NCBI RefSeq assembly: GCF_019393635.1
Contig: NC_057862.1
Span: 679,256,814-679,320,813, forward strand
Direction: 5' to 3'
Length of the DNA stretch: 64,000 bases
From: Dromiciops gliroides
Taxonomy: Eukaryota; Chordata; Mammalia; Microbiotheria; Microbiotheriidae
Part shown: piece by piece, positions 43,639-56,074 of the stretch
Position numbering within the stretch: position 1 is the stretch's first letter
Layout of the letters: each line of letters opens with the position of its first letter
Made by a program: the position numbers and the translations under genes
The notes under the pieces: generated by a model
The model's input: the letters and a program-made list of their open reading frames with translations, nothing else
Told to the model about the DNA's origin: nothing
Database searches by the model: none

Positions 43639-43793
43639 TTTTTTTTTTTTTTTTTGGTGAGGCAATTGGGGTTAAGTGACTTGCCCAGGGTCACACAGCT
43701 AGTAAGTGTGTAAAGTGTCTGAGGCCGGATTTGAACTCAGGTCCTCCTGAATCCAGGGCCAGTGCTCTATCCACTGCGCCACCTAGCTGCCCC
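43639..43793 (-). repeat. marsupial tRNA-derived SINE, tail subtype I
   Basis: Poly-T, 'ggtgaggcaattggggttaa', ending 'gccacctagctgcccc'. 'gttcttaattttt' flanks both sides. Confidence 0.92.
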
Positions 43794-44009
43794 AGTGTTC
43801 TTAATTTTTATAGTATCATCAGTCCCTTTTTTGTAATTCAAAAATTCCCTTACTATAACACAAAGAAAAGTAAGAATAAAAATGAAAAGAGGAATAGAAC
43901 ATTCACATTCATAAGGACCAAGCATAAACATGATTTCAGTCCTGGCTGGGGTGAATAACCAGGAAAAAAAGGCTTATGAGGCTAAAACTTAAGAGGCAAT
44001 GATCCATGG

Positions 44010-44746
44010 TGTTTGGGACAAACTGCTTTAGTTTATCCAAATAACTCGAGGAGACCACCAAATCAAGCAGAGACAGATTTATTACATCCTCATGAGGATG
44101 GGCAAAACCCAATTACACATTGAAGTCTTGCAAAGATATACCCAATCCTCTAGATTTTTATAGTAATCTTGAAAAGGACTGTCCCCACATACACCTAGGG
44201 TGGATGAGCTCACAATCTAACATCCAATCCTGTCTCACCCAAGATGCATACCCAGCTCGTGATCCATGTATGGAGACATGTCCAAGAACAAAGGGGAGAA
44301 GGGGAAGAGGTACAAGTCGGAGGAATGTCAAAGAAAGAGGGAGGCAGAAATCACTCCCTTATCTGACTGCAATTTATCATGACAAGGACTGGGATTCTGA
44401 CATGTGAGAGGGTTTTTTTTTTTATTACAGGCCATAAACTAAGGTGTAGCTGGCATGTGGGAACTAAGCAAAAGTAAATAGTGCTAATTGGTAGAACTGT
44501 GACAAGTAATAAAACTTACTGGGGGACTGGATATCTCCCAGACCCCATCCCCAAAGTTTACAGAACTGTCCCAAGTCCATTATCTCAACAATAAAACTTA
44601 AAGGAGACGGTGAGAATTTGACAAGCAATTAACTTTTAGGCAAAGCGAGAGGCTAGCTATTCTGGGGTGGGGGTGGGCGGGCTAGGTATCTTTCATACTC
44701 CATCCTCAGAGTTTAATCTGACTCAAATCCATAACTGTCCCACACA
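44010..44746 (-). repeat. 3' LTR of the class I provirus
   Basis: On the minus strand it runs from TGTGTGGGACAG to CCAAACA. Co-linear with 51441-52152 except for a few substitutions and short length differences. Confidence 0.88.
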
Positions 44747-47719
44747 ATCCCCCCTTTGGTTTTTTATGCTCAGAGAGCATACTCTGGATTTGAGTCACTG
44801 TCGTTGAGTCCTTCAGCCATACAGGATTTTAACCCGCCAGTCCAAGTCCAGCTCATCACCAGTCTCTCCTTTGTGAAGTTTCAGGATCATGGCCTTTTCC
44901 CCTGTCACAGTCAGCTGCATCTGCACATTGTATCAAACCTGAACTGCACGTTGTATCCAACCTATAAAGCAAGGGACTAAACAGGGACAAGTATAAGGGG
45001 AACTCCAAAAATTACAACTGAATACCTAATCCTGTCCCACAGGTATCTTTCAGGAGGTAAATTAGGGTCTAATTAATTATCCCAATACACCATATACTTG
45101 TCCAATTCTTGGGAAGACATGTAAGCAGTTTTTGTCACAAATCCAATAGTGTCCTCTCAAGACTGGTTTTGTTCCTTGAAGCATTCCATAACAATCCCCA
45201 GATATAACACAAAGAACTGGTGTCAATAACTACCAATATTATAACAACAAACATTATTTAAAGCCTCTTTGTAATTTCAGTGATGTGTTCCCAGTGTCCA
45301 TTCACTTAGCAATTTTCATCTTTGACCTCAGGTACCCCTATTAGAACCTTTTACAAAGCAAATTTAATAGCAAATACAACTGTTTCCCAACTTTATCCAA
45401 GGAAAGAGTAATCTCTAATTGACCCCTTCTAGGCCTGAGCATCCCCAACTAGACTCATGCCCACTAGGCTACCACTACATTTCCCTACCCCTTATTCCAA
45501 TAGCTAGGGAAAAGAGGGCGAAGATCTCTTCTTCTGTAACTGCTTCAGCTGAATATGTGTGTAGAGCTGGCAGTAGAAGGAGCAGAAATCCTTGCAGACC
45601 TGATCCAGATGGTGAAGAGGTACATAGGCTGGAATTGCTACCATAAAATTGAAAGTCTTGAGCCTAGATAAAACAAACTCTCAAGAGGTTAAAGAGACAA
45701 AGGCCAAAAATTAAAAAACCAATGATAGGGAAAAGGGGCAAACTAAAAGAGTGAATCCAGGAACCCCAGGATCCTGCATCAGGAGCGAAAAACTTCACAA
45801 ATGTCCTTCATCCAGTGAGAGGTGTCACGAATGTCCCATGCTATTCGAAGCTTCACCTAGCTCTGTATCTGACAGACATTATTAACAACAGATCAAAGGG
45901 TTACCACTACCTTGCTACATGCAGGCCATACAATCTAAATGTTTCAAAATACCACTGAATGCAGAACCCTTAGATCCTTCCAGATTACATATATATCCAT
46001 TTCACTTTATTTCTCCAAAAGTTTTCACTCAATTCTAATCCTCACATAAAACTTAGGTTACAACATACCTTTGTAAGAAGATGACCACAAACGAACTTAC
46101 ATAAAAGTTACCAAGTTAACTTCAATTCTAATAAAAGACTTAGGATGACATTTAACCAATTAATTTCAAAACAGTGCATGTCAAATAAGTTGTCCATAAT
46201 AAACCATGTTTGTATTACAGGACATGCTCTACAGACAGATAGTATTTCTTCATTACACAATAAACTTATAGTTTACCTCTCCGTAGGTATAACAAAACAT
46301 TCTATAATTTATCCTCCTCTATTTTCTTGAAACAGACTTGAGATGTCTCTGGTTCAATTTTAACATACATAACTAATAACAGACAGATGACAAGGCTAAA
46401 TGCTTATACATTCTAGTTGTTTAGATTCTGAAAGGGACTAGAATTTCTAAGCCAAATAGCTTGAATCTTAAACGTGCATCTCACCCAGATATTACAGTAT
46501 TAATCTAGGGATGAAGAGACAATATTGTGTTCATGCTTATCAAGTGACATGATTATAGGAACTTGCCATAAAAGAAAAAGAACAAAGCTCCGAGGAAAGG
46601 TACTTCCCAACTCCCAGTAGAAGTTTTATAGACAGCCAGTGCAATATGCCAGACTTAACATCAGCCAGGTGGGAGAGTTGACATTCCATATGTAATATTT
46701 GGGGAAACCGAGTCTGGAGACACCTACCTCAGCCTTTGCCAAACAGTCGGTCTCCCATCTTTTCCCAAGAGAACTCCACCTGCAGTGCACACATGTAAAA
46801 CCCCTATAGGGTTGCTGGTATCATGGATTATATGGTTCACCATTCCTTGATAGTCACAACTGGAGTCAGACTCAGAGCAATAATGATTAATAGTCTCATA
46901 ACATCTTAGATAGCAAGTCTCAATAATCAGCACTAAAAGCGAATTCATTTCTCAAGGATCGCATATCCTAGACAGCAAGTATTAACTATACTTGTACTTA
47001 AATAGGTTTCTCTTTTCATCCATAGGTTAGCACTACACAAATGAATCTGCTTTGAGATGCTCAATAACAAGCAATGGTTGCAATGAGTGCAAACAATTCC
47101 AACTTGCATACTGGGAACAAACTAGAAAATGTCCCAGCAATAGCACATAGTAAAGTGGGTTTAGATGTTAAACATAAGCTACTGTCCTCAAAATTCCCCT
47201 AAATAATGGGAACATCTTTAAAGTGACAATAAGTTTGCATGTGTTTCTACACAGGTTCTGATTCCAATTAATTAAGAACATGAGTAAACTTCAGATTCCC
47301 CATTAAGATGATATAAGATAGCTCATAAGTTACTTATTGTTCATTAACATGTCATACATGACAAGTTCAGGCACCAATTTAACTATTGCTTAGCACCAAT
47401 AAATCCAGATCAAAACAGCAAGATCTTTCTCATAGCTTACTAGTTATTTAGATGTTCTAGTATTAATTCAATAACCAATTGATTCAATGTTACAAAAACA
47501 AACTTCCACTTTGTCTATTTGTTTCCTGCACACTAAGCAAGCCCCAATTGCCTGTCGAGCAAGGGTATACATCCTTTTGCACATCCAATTTCTTAATACC
47601 ACATCACACATACCCTGTACATCCCAGTGACTCCCTTGGTGTAATTATTGAAAAATCTCTCAAAATAGGAACAGGCAATACTACTCTCCTGTCTGGCATC
47701 TCACAACCTTTGTCTTTCT

Positions 47720-48560
47720 TCTACACAGCCCCAATTTGTTTTGCAAAAGCTTGCTCCTCTTTGTCTTCCAATATTTGCAATGCCTGGTTCAATGCATATA
47801 ACTCATAAGTCTGGGCTGACCAAGCATCAGGAAATCTTGCAGCTTCTACCACGGAGGCAGAATCCCCATCAATTACAGAATATCCACTGTGTCTTTTCCC
47901 TTCAATCACTCAGAGGACCCATCCACAAAAAGGTTAATACCCCCTGGAATTTTGGGACTCCTAAAGGTCCTCTCGTGCTTTTGTCTGATAATCTATTAAT
48001 TCCATGCAATCATGCTCGCTCTCTGACCCTGCATCTTGGGTACTAGAGAGGAAATCAGCAGGGTTCAAACTAGGATCTGTGTTCATAATTAAATCATCTT
48101 TTTCCAACAGAATAGCCTCATATTTTAAAATACTTGAATCTGTCAGCCAACGCCCAGCTCTCTGACTCAGCTTGGCCCGCACCTGGTGGGGGGAACTAAC
48201 GATTAACCCTCCCCCAAAAGTCAACTTCTTACTTTCTTCCACTAGAACCGCGGTGGCTGTGACTGCCTGAATGCAGCTCGGCCATCCCTGGGCTACTGGT
48301 TCCAAGGTTTTAAATAGAAAGGCCACTGGCCTCTTTTATCCTCCCCAAATCTGGGTCAAAACTCACAATGCTATTCTTTTGTCAGTATTAACAAGGAGAT
48401 AGATGGAAGGCTTTCTGTATCACAGGGTGTGAGGGGAGTACAATCTTACTAATTTCTCTCAAATCTCGTACAAGCCTGTATGTTCCATCTCATCTCCTGA
48501 CTGGAAGTATGGGAGTATTATAGGGAGAATGTGTGGGTTCCAGAAAGCTTTTTCTAGTAA
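47720..48560 (-). pseudogene. pol remnant of the class I provirus (RT to RNase H)
   Basis: Minus-strand protein remnants resemble gammaretroviral reverse transcriptase and connection (LEPVAQGWPSCIQAVTATAV) and RNase H (YELYALNQALQILEDKEE). Broken. Gag/pro-derived sequence is expected at about 48.6-51.4 kb and env at about 44.8-47.7 kb, but neither is recognisable with confidence by eye. Confidence 0.7.
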
Positions 48561-51262
48561 TTTTTCTAGTAATTAATAAAATTTCACATATTGTAGGTTT
48601 GGACATGATAGTTATCAATTTCAAATTGCCATTGCAACAAATTGGCTTACAAATAAGATGGAAAGCCTTCTAAATTACACGTTATACATTATATCCTGAA
48701 AACATCTTCTTTTTCCCTTCTTAAGAAACAACTTAAAATTTATCCTTATGTGAGAAGGAATATTCACCAACCCTTCATGACATAAAATACTTTCAGATGC
48801 TAAATATAGCTCTCTTATTCAATCCTCAACTTCAGAAAGAAACCTTTAAAATTGGAATTTCCTAGGATTGAATTGAGGAAAGTTAAACTTTATCTCTGCT
48901 CCCCTTCTCTCTCATCTCACGTGTTTGCAGTGGGGAGGAATTTCAGTTTCTTCTAAACCAAAAAGGAAATAATCAATTAACTCATTCCAATTATAATAAC
49001 AAATTTTACTAGGCCCCTTTTACAATTCTCTCATTATTATTTTTGTTGTTGTTGTTGCTATTTCAAATTACAGTATCCCAGATCCCAATACAACTTAAAA
49101 TAACCCAGAAGTTCTTTTTAGCCAGACCAAGAATTTAACTCTGACTTTCTTTTCCTCCTGTCCTTCAAGATAAGAGACTGCACTAAGGATTTCAAAACCC
49201 ATCCCCCTCTAATGCCAAATTACGTTTCGCAAAGAGATCACATCAAACTTCTAACATTTAGAAAAGAAGCAAATTATACTTTACTGAGGATCTGTTAGAT
49301 CTTAAAGCCTTAATATACAGCTGAGAATATTCTTACTATGCCCACTTCACAGAAAACCATTATCACATTCAATTAAATTCATAACTCAAAGGAATTTAGA
49401 GAATCCAAATCTGACCATATCTCTTATACAACAACTATTAAACTGTTGGGCACTTTTCCTTTACTTATTACAAATCACCTTGAGGTAGTCAGTTCAAAAC
49501 TACACAAATAGAACAGTATATATTTCACTTAAAATTAAATCAGAATTAATTCAATTAAATCCGAATTTGTTTTCTGAATGATATCATATAGAACCTCATT
49601 GATAATTTCACTTTAGTATTAATTCATCCTATAACCACTTAATCTAAGCACTATTTTCCTGGTTTTTTCCTTAAATTGTTCCACTACAGAAGAATTTTTT
49701 TTTAAAGACTTCCTTTCTCAATCCTGATTTAGACTGGTTAAAGAAGTTCCAATAGGCCAATTTGCCTTATTATTTCTAGTCAATTCTAATCATTTTTAAA
49801 CAACCTTTGTGCACATAAAAAAACGTATTTCTTAACCACTTGCAATGCAACAGATCTCAAAGAGGGCTTTGCTAAATTAGCTATGCCTCCACCTTTTACT
49901 CTGAGACGTTCTTAGCCCCTAGAAATAGTTTGATGGCTATCCTGTATTTCAAGCCAAAAACTGAACTTAGGCAGTGTGGTTCAATGATTAGAGACCACAC
50001 ACACACAAAGTATTTTTCCTTGAAACTTTTACACATTACAAATAACTCCTGATTTTAAGCTACTCCACTAAAAGAAGATCTCAAGATAGATATACACTGG
50101 GCGTTTGCTCTCTCATCCCCCACAGCAGAAAAAGAGAAAAGGGGGGGGGGCTTTCTTTTCTTTCTTCTTTCTCTCTCTCTCTTTCCTTCTACTTTCCTCT
50201 CCTTTTCCTTCCTTCCTTCTACTTTCCTTCTTTCTCTCTCTCAAAAATCCCAACTATTCACTCTCATACCCCTGGTCACAGTCAATGCAGACAGGGCAGA
50301 CCATGTAGGCTAGCAAACAACTTCCTAACCATTCAATTCTCCTTCTCACTTAATCAAACTTCCTCGTACCTTCTCAACATACTTAAACCATCTAAAATTA
50401 GCAAAGTGGCAGTTTAGCCAATATTCCACTAAAAGACCCCAATTATATATTTTAAAGATAGACCCAGGGGATTTTAATCTGCCTTTTACAAATTTCAGGT
50501 ATTTCTAAGAGCAAATTTATCACATTCACTTTTTCCTTTGTTTACCCGAGGCTGCAGCAAATCCACATTCCAATGGCCCAATTCAAATTCTGAGTAATTT
50601 ACAATTCTACAACTTCTCCTTCCACAATCTCTCAGTCCCTTCTCTAACCCAAACTAGGAATCCAATTTCCCTTTCTTTTTCTTTTGTCAATACAGTTTTG
50701 TTTTCTTTTGAAAATATTTCTATTTTTATTTAATTTCACTTGGAACTCCTGCCAATTATTAAAACGTTGCCCTACTCTAGATGTTCTACCCATCTTTTGC
50801 TCGAGGTCTCAGCCTGGTCTAGCCTCTTGACTGAACTCGCCGGGCTCCTGTGTTTTTGTTTTTGTGTTTTTTTTTTGTGTGAGGTCTAATCCAGACCCAC
50901 AAACGCAACAGGCAAACCTAATTCCCCCCTAGGGGAGTTCCTATATTTTGTTCGGGTGTCTATTTTGGTTACGCGTCCCCAGATCCTTTTCAACCCCGCA
51001 AGACTCAATAGGCCTTAGGAGGCACCCTAAGGTGATTCTATATCTTGTATCAGGGTGTCTATTCAGTCCTAGTGACCTGTTCAACCCTGCAAAACTCAAC
51101 AGCCCTTAGGATGATTATCACCAGGGGTTCCCCGATTTCTTCCCAGAAATCCCCCTGAATGATCACCCAGTTTACTCACCAACCTGGGTCTGTGTACACG
51201 TTGCAAATCAATCCGGATACTCCTTCTTACTTCAGCTGGCACTTCTGTGTCTGGTTGGCTTT

Positions 51263-51299
<37 letters not shown>

Positions 51300-51440
51300 C
51301 TCCGGGCATGGATGCTGAGAAGCCTCACCAAGAGCCAGACCCCTGAACCTGCTGAACTCAGCAGGGACGTCCTTGTTGGGAAGGACAGGCTCCTGAGAGT
51401 CTACAAAGATCCTCAAAAAGGTCCCGGACGTGCCCCCATC

Positions 51441-52152
51441 TGTTTGGTACAAACTGCTTCAGTTTATCCAAATAACTCAAGGAGACCACCAAGTCAAGCA
51501 GAGACAGATTTATTACATCCTCATGAGGATGGGCAAAACCCAATTACACATTGAAGTCTTGCAAAGATATGCCCAATCCTCTAGGTTTTTATAGTAATCT
51601 TGAAAAGGAGTCCCCACATACACCTAGGGTGGATGAGCTCACAATCTAACATCCAATCCTGTCTCACCCAAGATGCGTACCCAGCTCGTGATCCATGTAT
51701 GGAGACATGTCCAAGAGCAAAGGGGAGAAGGGGAAGAAGTACAAGTCTGAGGAATGTCAAAGAAAGAGGGAGGCAGAAATCACTCCCTTATTTGCCATGA
51801 CAGGGACTGGGATTCTGACATGTGAGAGGGGAGTTTTTTATTACAGGCCATAAACTAATGTGTAGCTGGCATGTGGGAACTAAGCAAAAGTAAAGTAAAT
51901 AGTGCTAATTGGTAGAACTGTGACAAGTAATAAAACTTACTGGGGGACTGGATATCTCCCAGACCCCATCCCCAAAGTTTACAGAACTGTCCCAAGTCCA
52001 TTATCTCAACAATAAAACTTAAAGGAGACAGTGAGAATTTGACAAGCAATTAACAAGAGGCTTGCTATTGGGGGGGTGGGGGCGGGGCTACGTATCCTTC
52101 ATACTCCATCCTCAGAGTTTAATCTGACTCAAATCCATAATTGTCCCACACA
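51441..52152 (-). repeat. 5' LTR of the class I provirus
   Basis: Matches 44010-44746. The primer-binding site lies directly inside it. A (CT)n run at 51267-51295 lies in the adjoining leader. Confidence 0.88.
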
Positions 52153-52339
52153 ATGGGAAAAAGTAAAGGTAAATAAGAGTGGAAATAGGAGGCTAAAATT
52201 AGAAAAAAGGTACTTAGGAGATAGTTAGCAGCTAACTTAAAACTTAAAGGGACAGCACATCGGAAATAGAGGATAATTTCTTACCCAACTAGAAGATCAG
52301 CAGATTAGGGTTCAGCTTTCCTCTTTGTGGTCCACCATC

Positions 52340-52767
52340 TACGAAGCTTAAAAATTCTAACTGTGCTGTCTAAAAATCTAATGAGTGGTCGCCTTAAATT
52401 AGAAATGTGTAGCACCCATTTTTGGGCATTAAGTATTTATGAAAGTATATTAGGGGTTAATAAAGAGAACACGTGGAGAAAGAAAGAAAAGACCCTAGCT
52501 CCCTGTACCTGCTGCTGCTCCTGTCCTGACCTCCAAAGGACAGCCCTTATCCCCCCTTCTCTCAAGCAGAAGCCCTCTTCGGGCCTGCCCAGGTGTGGGT
52601 CCCTACACACACAACTCCAAGCTAATTGGCTGATAGCATTGATAGACAAGATTTACAGGTGGTAGCTTCCAGATGCTTAGTCACATGTTTTTGTTTTTTT
52701 TCAGGGGGCATTGCCCTGGTTCTCACAATGACCCTCTCAGCAGGTTGGTGGTGCTTTGATTCTTACA
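52340..52767 (-). repeat. LTR of the outer element (5' LTR)
   Basis: Matches 40633-41043 with a few differences and a short extra stretch near 52437. Confidence 0.8.
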
Positions 52768-52779
52768 ACTAGATTTGAA

Positions 52780-53640
52780 CGTGGGTTCAGATCATAGCAC
52801 TGTGCTTGCTACCTGGGGTAAGTCATTTCCCCTTTGGGGGAGAGGGAACATTTCCTGTAATAGGAAATGAGAAGATTGGGTCAGATGACTTCTAAGGTCC
52901 TTTCAAACTCTAACTCAATGATGCCATGTTCCTTCTACAGGAACCTGTGACCTAGTCATTGCCCCATCCCTATTTCTCAGAATGAGGAAACAGCTTCTGA
53001 GGAAGTGGAGGGACTTCCTAGGGGCCACAGAGCTAAGGAAGGTAACAGGACTAGGGCATAAGCTCCTAGCTTGCTGTTGTTTCTAGGACAAGATACTGAT
53101 GCAGGTCAGACCAGAAGTTTCTCTTGTCTCCCAACCCAGAGCATTCTAAAGAACACAGTGCCAAGTCCCAAGGGTAAGGCTTCATAAAATCATCCCATCA
53201 GAGCTGGAAAGGAACTTAGAGATCACCTAGTCCAAACTCCTCATTTTACAGAGAAGGAAACCGAGGCCTATGGAAATGGAAAGACTTGCCCTAGGCCAGA
53301 TGGGAAAGAAGTGGCAGAGCTAGGATTTGAACCCCAATGCTTTAACTGAAAATTCAATGGTCATTCAATTGCCCTGTGCTGTCTAAGCCAAGAGTGATGG
53401 TCAGCGCAACAGATAAAAGAGAAAACCTTACCTTTGGGATGTGGGATTTGGGAAACAACACCAAAGTACAAGATGGTATGACTACATATTAGCCCATGTG
53501 AGAAACATCTGGGAGTTTCAGTGAACTGCAAGTAAAAAAAAAATCCTAAGTGTAATATGAAAGCAAAAAAAAAAAAAGTTAACACAATTTCAAGATGCAT
53601 GAAGAAAAGGGTTACATGGGGAACAAAGGGTGTCACCTAG
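52780..53640. other. MIR-rich intergenic DNA
   Basis: 'gggttcagatcatagcactg' and the antisense 'cctcattttacagagaagga', 'aggatttgaaccccaatgct' (53205-53345) are MIR-type remnants; the rest is unassigned. Confidence 0.5.
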
Positions 53641-53690
53641 ACCGTTAAAGAGTTAGCATGGTCATCTGGGTATTTTTGGAATGGTTCTTC

Positions 53691-54085
53691 TTGTTGTTTG
53701 CCCTTTATTTTCAAAGAGGACCATGACATCAGGAAGTGAAGTCATGACTTGCAATGAATTGAATTTAAGTGAGGAAGGGCTAATGCCATATGTGTGTGTA
53801 TGTGTATGTGTATGTGCGTGTGCATGTGTGTATGTGTATGTGTGTGTATGTGTATATGTGCACATGTATATATAGTATTAACTTATAACATTATATATGT
53901 ACATATCTATGTGTGTATATATATACATACACAAATATGTATATATGTATGTGTGTGTATACACACATGTATAGCATTAACTTAAAAGGCCAAGGTCTCT
54001 CACTACATCCCAGGCCATCTCCAGTTGTCTGGAGTGGGAGACCTTGGCCTTTTAAGCTAATGCCTTAATTAAAGACAAACAATAA
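53691..54085. mobile_element. fold-back repeat element enlarged by a TG/TATG microsatellite
   Basis: The left end TTGTTGTTTGCCCTTTATTT and the right end (in reverse ATTGTTTGTCTTTAATT) are inverted. The left arm has 'gaggaccatgacatcaggaa' and 'cttgcaatgaattgaattta'; the right part has 'caggccatctccagttgtct'. This is the layout of a dispersed marsupial repeat I know from its wording but cannot name firmly. Its middle is replaced or expanded by about 180 bp of TG/TATG repeat (53790-53970). Confidence 0.55.
53974..54063. repeat. 31-bp hairpin with nested inner stem
   Basis: Arms 53974-54004 (GCATTAACTTAAAAGGCCAAG...) and 54033-54063 are complementary with two mismatches. The loop contains a further CTCCAG-TTGT-CTGGAG stem. 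Confidence 0.85.
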
Positions 54086-54152
54086 CTAACATTCAGTGAG
54101 TAAGAGCTACCCCACTGGGGACCCAACTGGCTGGCTCCACTTGGGCAATGCA

Positions 54153-54203
54153 CCTCCTTCCTTTCTTTCCTTTTTTCCTTCCTCCTTTCTTTCCTTCTTT
54201 CCT

Positions 54204-54297
<94 letters not shown>

Positions 54298-54370
54298 TTC
54301 CTTCCTTCCTTCCTTCCTTCCTTCCTTCCTTCCTTCCTTCCTTCCTTCCTTCTCTCCCTCTTTCTTTTTT
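54153..54370. repeat. (CTTT)n/(CCTT)n polypyrimidine microsatellite
   Basis: More than 200 bp, CTTT-dominated then CCTT-dominated. Frames on either strand (Phe-Leu-Ser or Lys-Glu-Arg repeats) are artefacts. Confidence 0.95.
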
Positions 54371-54825
54371 GGGAATCATACACTGATCTTCAGGTACTCT
54401 ACCCAAAGGAATATAAATTTGTCTGCAGAAATCTCCCAAGATTTCTTTGGGTTTAACTGCAAGATGTCTTCTAAGGGACCACTCCTTAAACCTAAATAAC
54501 TCTGGCCCTCCTTGATTGGCCAACAATATGTCCCAGGGCAGAGCTCATTTTGTCATTGTTTGGCCTCTTGATGGCTCAGAGTGGGTTGAAATAGCAATTG
54601 AATTTCTTTTGAATGATCAGTGATACTTATTACCCTACTGCCTGAGAGCCAGGCATGGCTCTGTGTTACTTTCATTCCTCCTCCAGGATTCTCTGGTACT
54701 TAAAGGGTTTGGGAGGAATTAATTCTCTCTGCCATTGAATAAAGCCCCTGCCAGATATATTCCCTCAATTTTAAGGGTCCCCTAGATTCCAGTTAACAGT
54801 AAGATTCACTTTATTTATTTATTTT

Positions 54826-54975
54826 TATTTTTTATTTTTGCAGGGCAATAAGGGTTAAGTGACTTGCCCAGGGTCACACAGCTAGTAAGTGTCAAGTGTC
54901 TGAGGCCAGATTTGAACTCGGGTCCTCCTGAATCCAGGGCTGGTGCTTTATCCACTGAGCCATCTAGCTGTCCCC
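54826..54975 (-). repeat. marsupial tRNA-derived SINE, tail subtype II
   Basis: (TTTA)n tail, 'gcagggcaataagggttaag', ending 'gccatctagctgtcccc'. 'aagattMact' flanks both sides. Confidence 0.9.
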
Positions 54976-55439
54976 AAGATTAACTTTAACAAAGGAATAC
55001 TTACTTCAAAGATAAAAGAACAAACATACAAACATTCCCTTCAATATAAGGGAGCATAATCCCTTCCTTATACCACTACTGCCTCTTGGGAGGGAAGGAA
55101 GATTAGGTTCATGGCTTAATTCAATTCCTATGTAGCATGGTTCCACCAAATGCCAAGGTCAAAAACTCCCAAGGCTTGTATCCCAGGCCCCTGGCTTCTC
55201 AGCTTAGAAGCAACATCTGGCCTGATATCCAGGACTCCAAAGTTGCTGTGGCCTGAGCTCCTGGGTCATCTGCTCCTGGAACTCAAAAGCACAAATAAAC
55301 AGAAACTTCAAGCCTATTTCTTGGGGTCACAGGATCTAAAGGTGGAGGGAAAGCTATCCCTTCATCCCTACTCATCTTAGTTCATGGGGCACATTTTGTG
55401 GTCAAATAGAGCCTTCTCTCCTTGGATGGTGAAAGAGAG

Positions 55440-55505
55440 AGACAGAAAGGGGGAGAGAATGAGACAGAAAGAAACAGAGAGACCTACAAAGAGAGTCAGA
55501 GAGAC

Positions 55506-55591
<86 letters not shown>
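55440..55591. repeat. GA-rich tract with (GA)n
   Basis: Perfect GA at 55512-55591 after a degenerate purine leader. Confidence 0.95.
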
Positions 55592-55595
<4 letters not shown>

Positions 55596-56074
55596 GACTG
55601 TTCTTGTCTGGTAGTTTTAAAAGATGCAGCTAATGGGAAGAAGCTACTCCCAGCCATGTGGTTGGAGAACACAGAATGTTTCCCAGAAGCAGATCCCTAC
55701 CACCATCTGGGTGCGTGTTCAGCAAAGCCCCATCACGACAATACTGATGCCACATTTCTGTGGAATCTTTAAGGTTTACAAGGTATTTCCCCCACATCAT
55801 CCCTGTGAAGCAGACAGTGGCACTATTTTTATTCCCATTTCTCCAGTGAGGATGTTGAAACTCAGAGAGCTTAAGTGATGTACTCATGGTTACAAGGCAC
55901 GGTTACAGGGCACAAGCCCCAACTTCACTCCAGATATCCTGACTTATCTTCCCAGCATGTCCCAATACTTACCATTCCTATTCCATTTCCCCCTTTATTA
56001 GGAAGAAAGAAGGTGTTGGAGAAGGAAGGAAGAGAAGCGGAGGGGAATCACATCAGAGAGCTCCTGAATCAGGG

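Larger units (their letters stand above)
44010..52152 (-). mobile_element. class I (gammaretrovirus-like) endogenous provirus, fossil
   Basis: About 8.1 kb, with LTRs 44010-44746 (3') and 51441-52152 (5') and the 4-bp target duplication ATGG outside both (44006-44009 and 52153-52156). On the minus strand the 5' LTR is followed after 2 nt by TGGGGGCACGTCCGGGAC (51421-51438), close to the proline-tRNA primer-binding site of gammaretroviruses. The 3' LTR is preceded by a polypurine tract AAAGGGGGGAT (44747-44757). Pol-derived protein similarity lies at about 47.7-48.6 kb. Broken by multiple changes. The LTRs differ by only a few percent by eye, so it is relatively young. Confidence 0.88.
40633..52767 (-). 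mobile_element. LTR retrovirus fossil with gag remnant, interrupted by a nested provirus
   Basis: Two similar LTRs (40633-41043 and 52340-52767) bracket the unit. Removing the nested provirus leaves about 3.2 kb of internal sequence (41044-44009 and 52153-52339). A purine-rich stretch just inside the left LTR indicates minus orientation. The internal region contains gag-type coding remnants. Probably class II-like and lacking most of pol and env. Broken, clearly older than the provirus inside it, and also carries two SINE insertions. No convincing target duplication was found. Confidence 0.65.

Noticed and set aside
54093-54526. Lys-Glu-rich and Phe-Leu-rich frames of 96-139 codons
   Set aside because: Translation of the CTTT/CCTT microsatellite in several frames.
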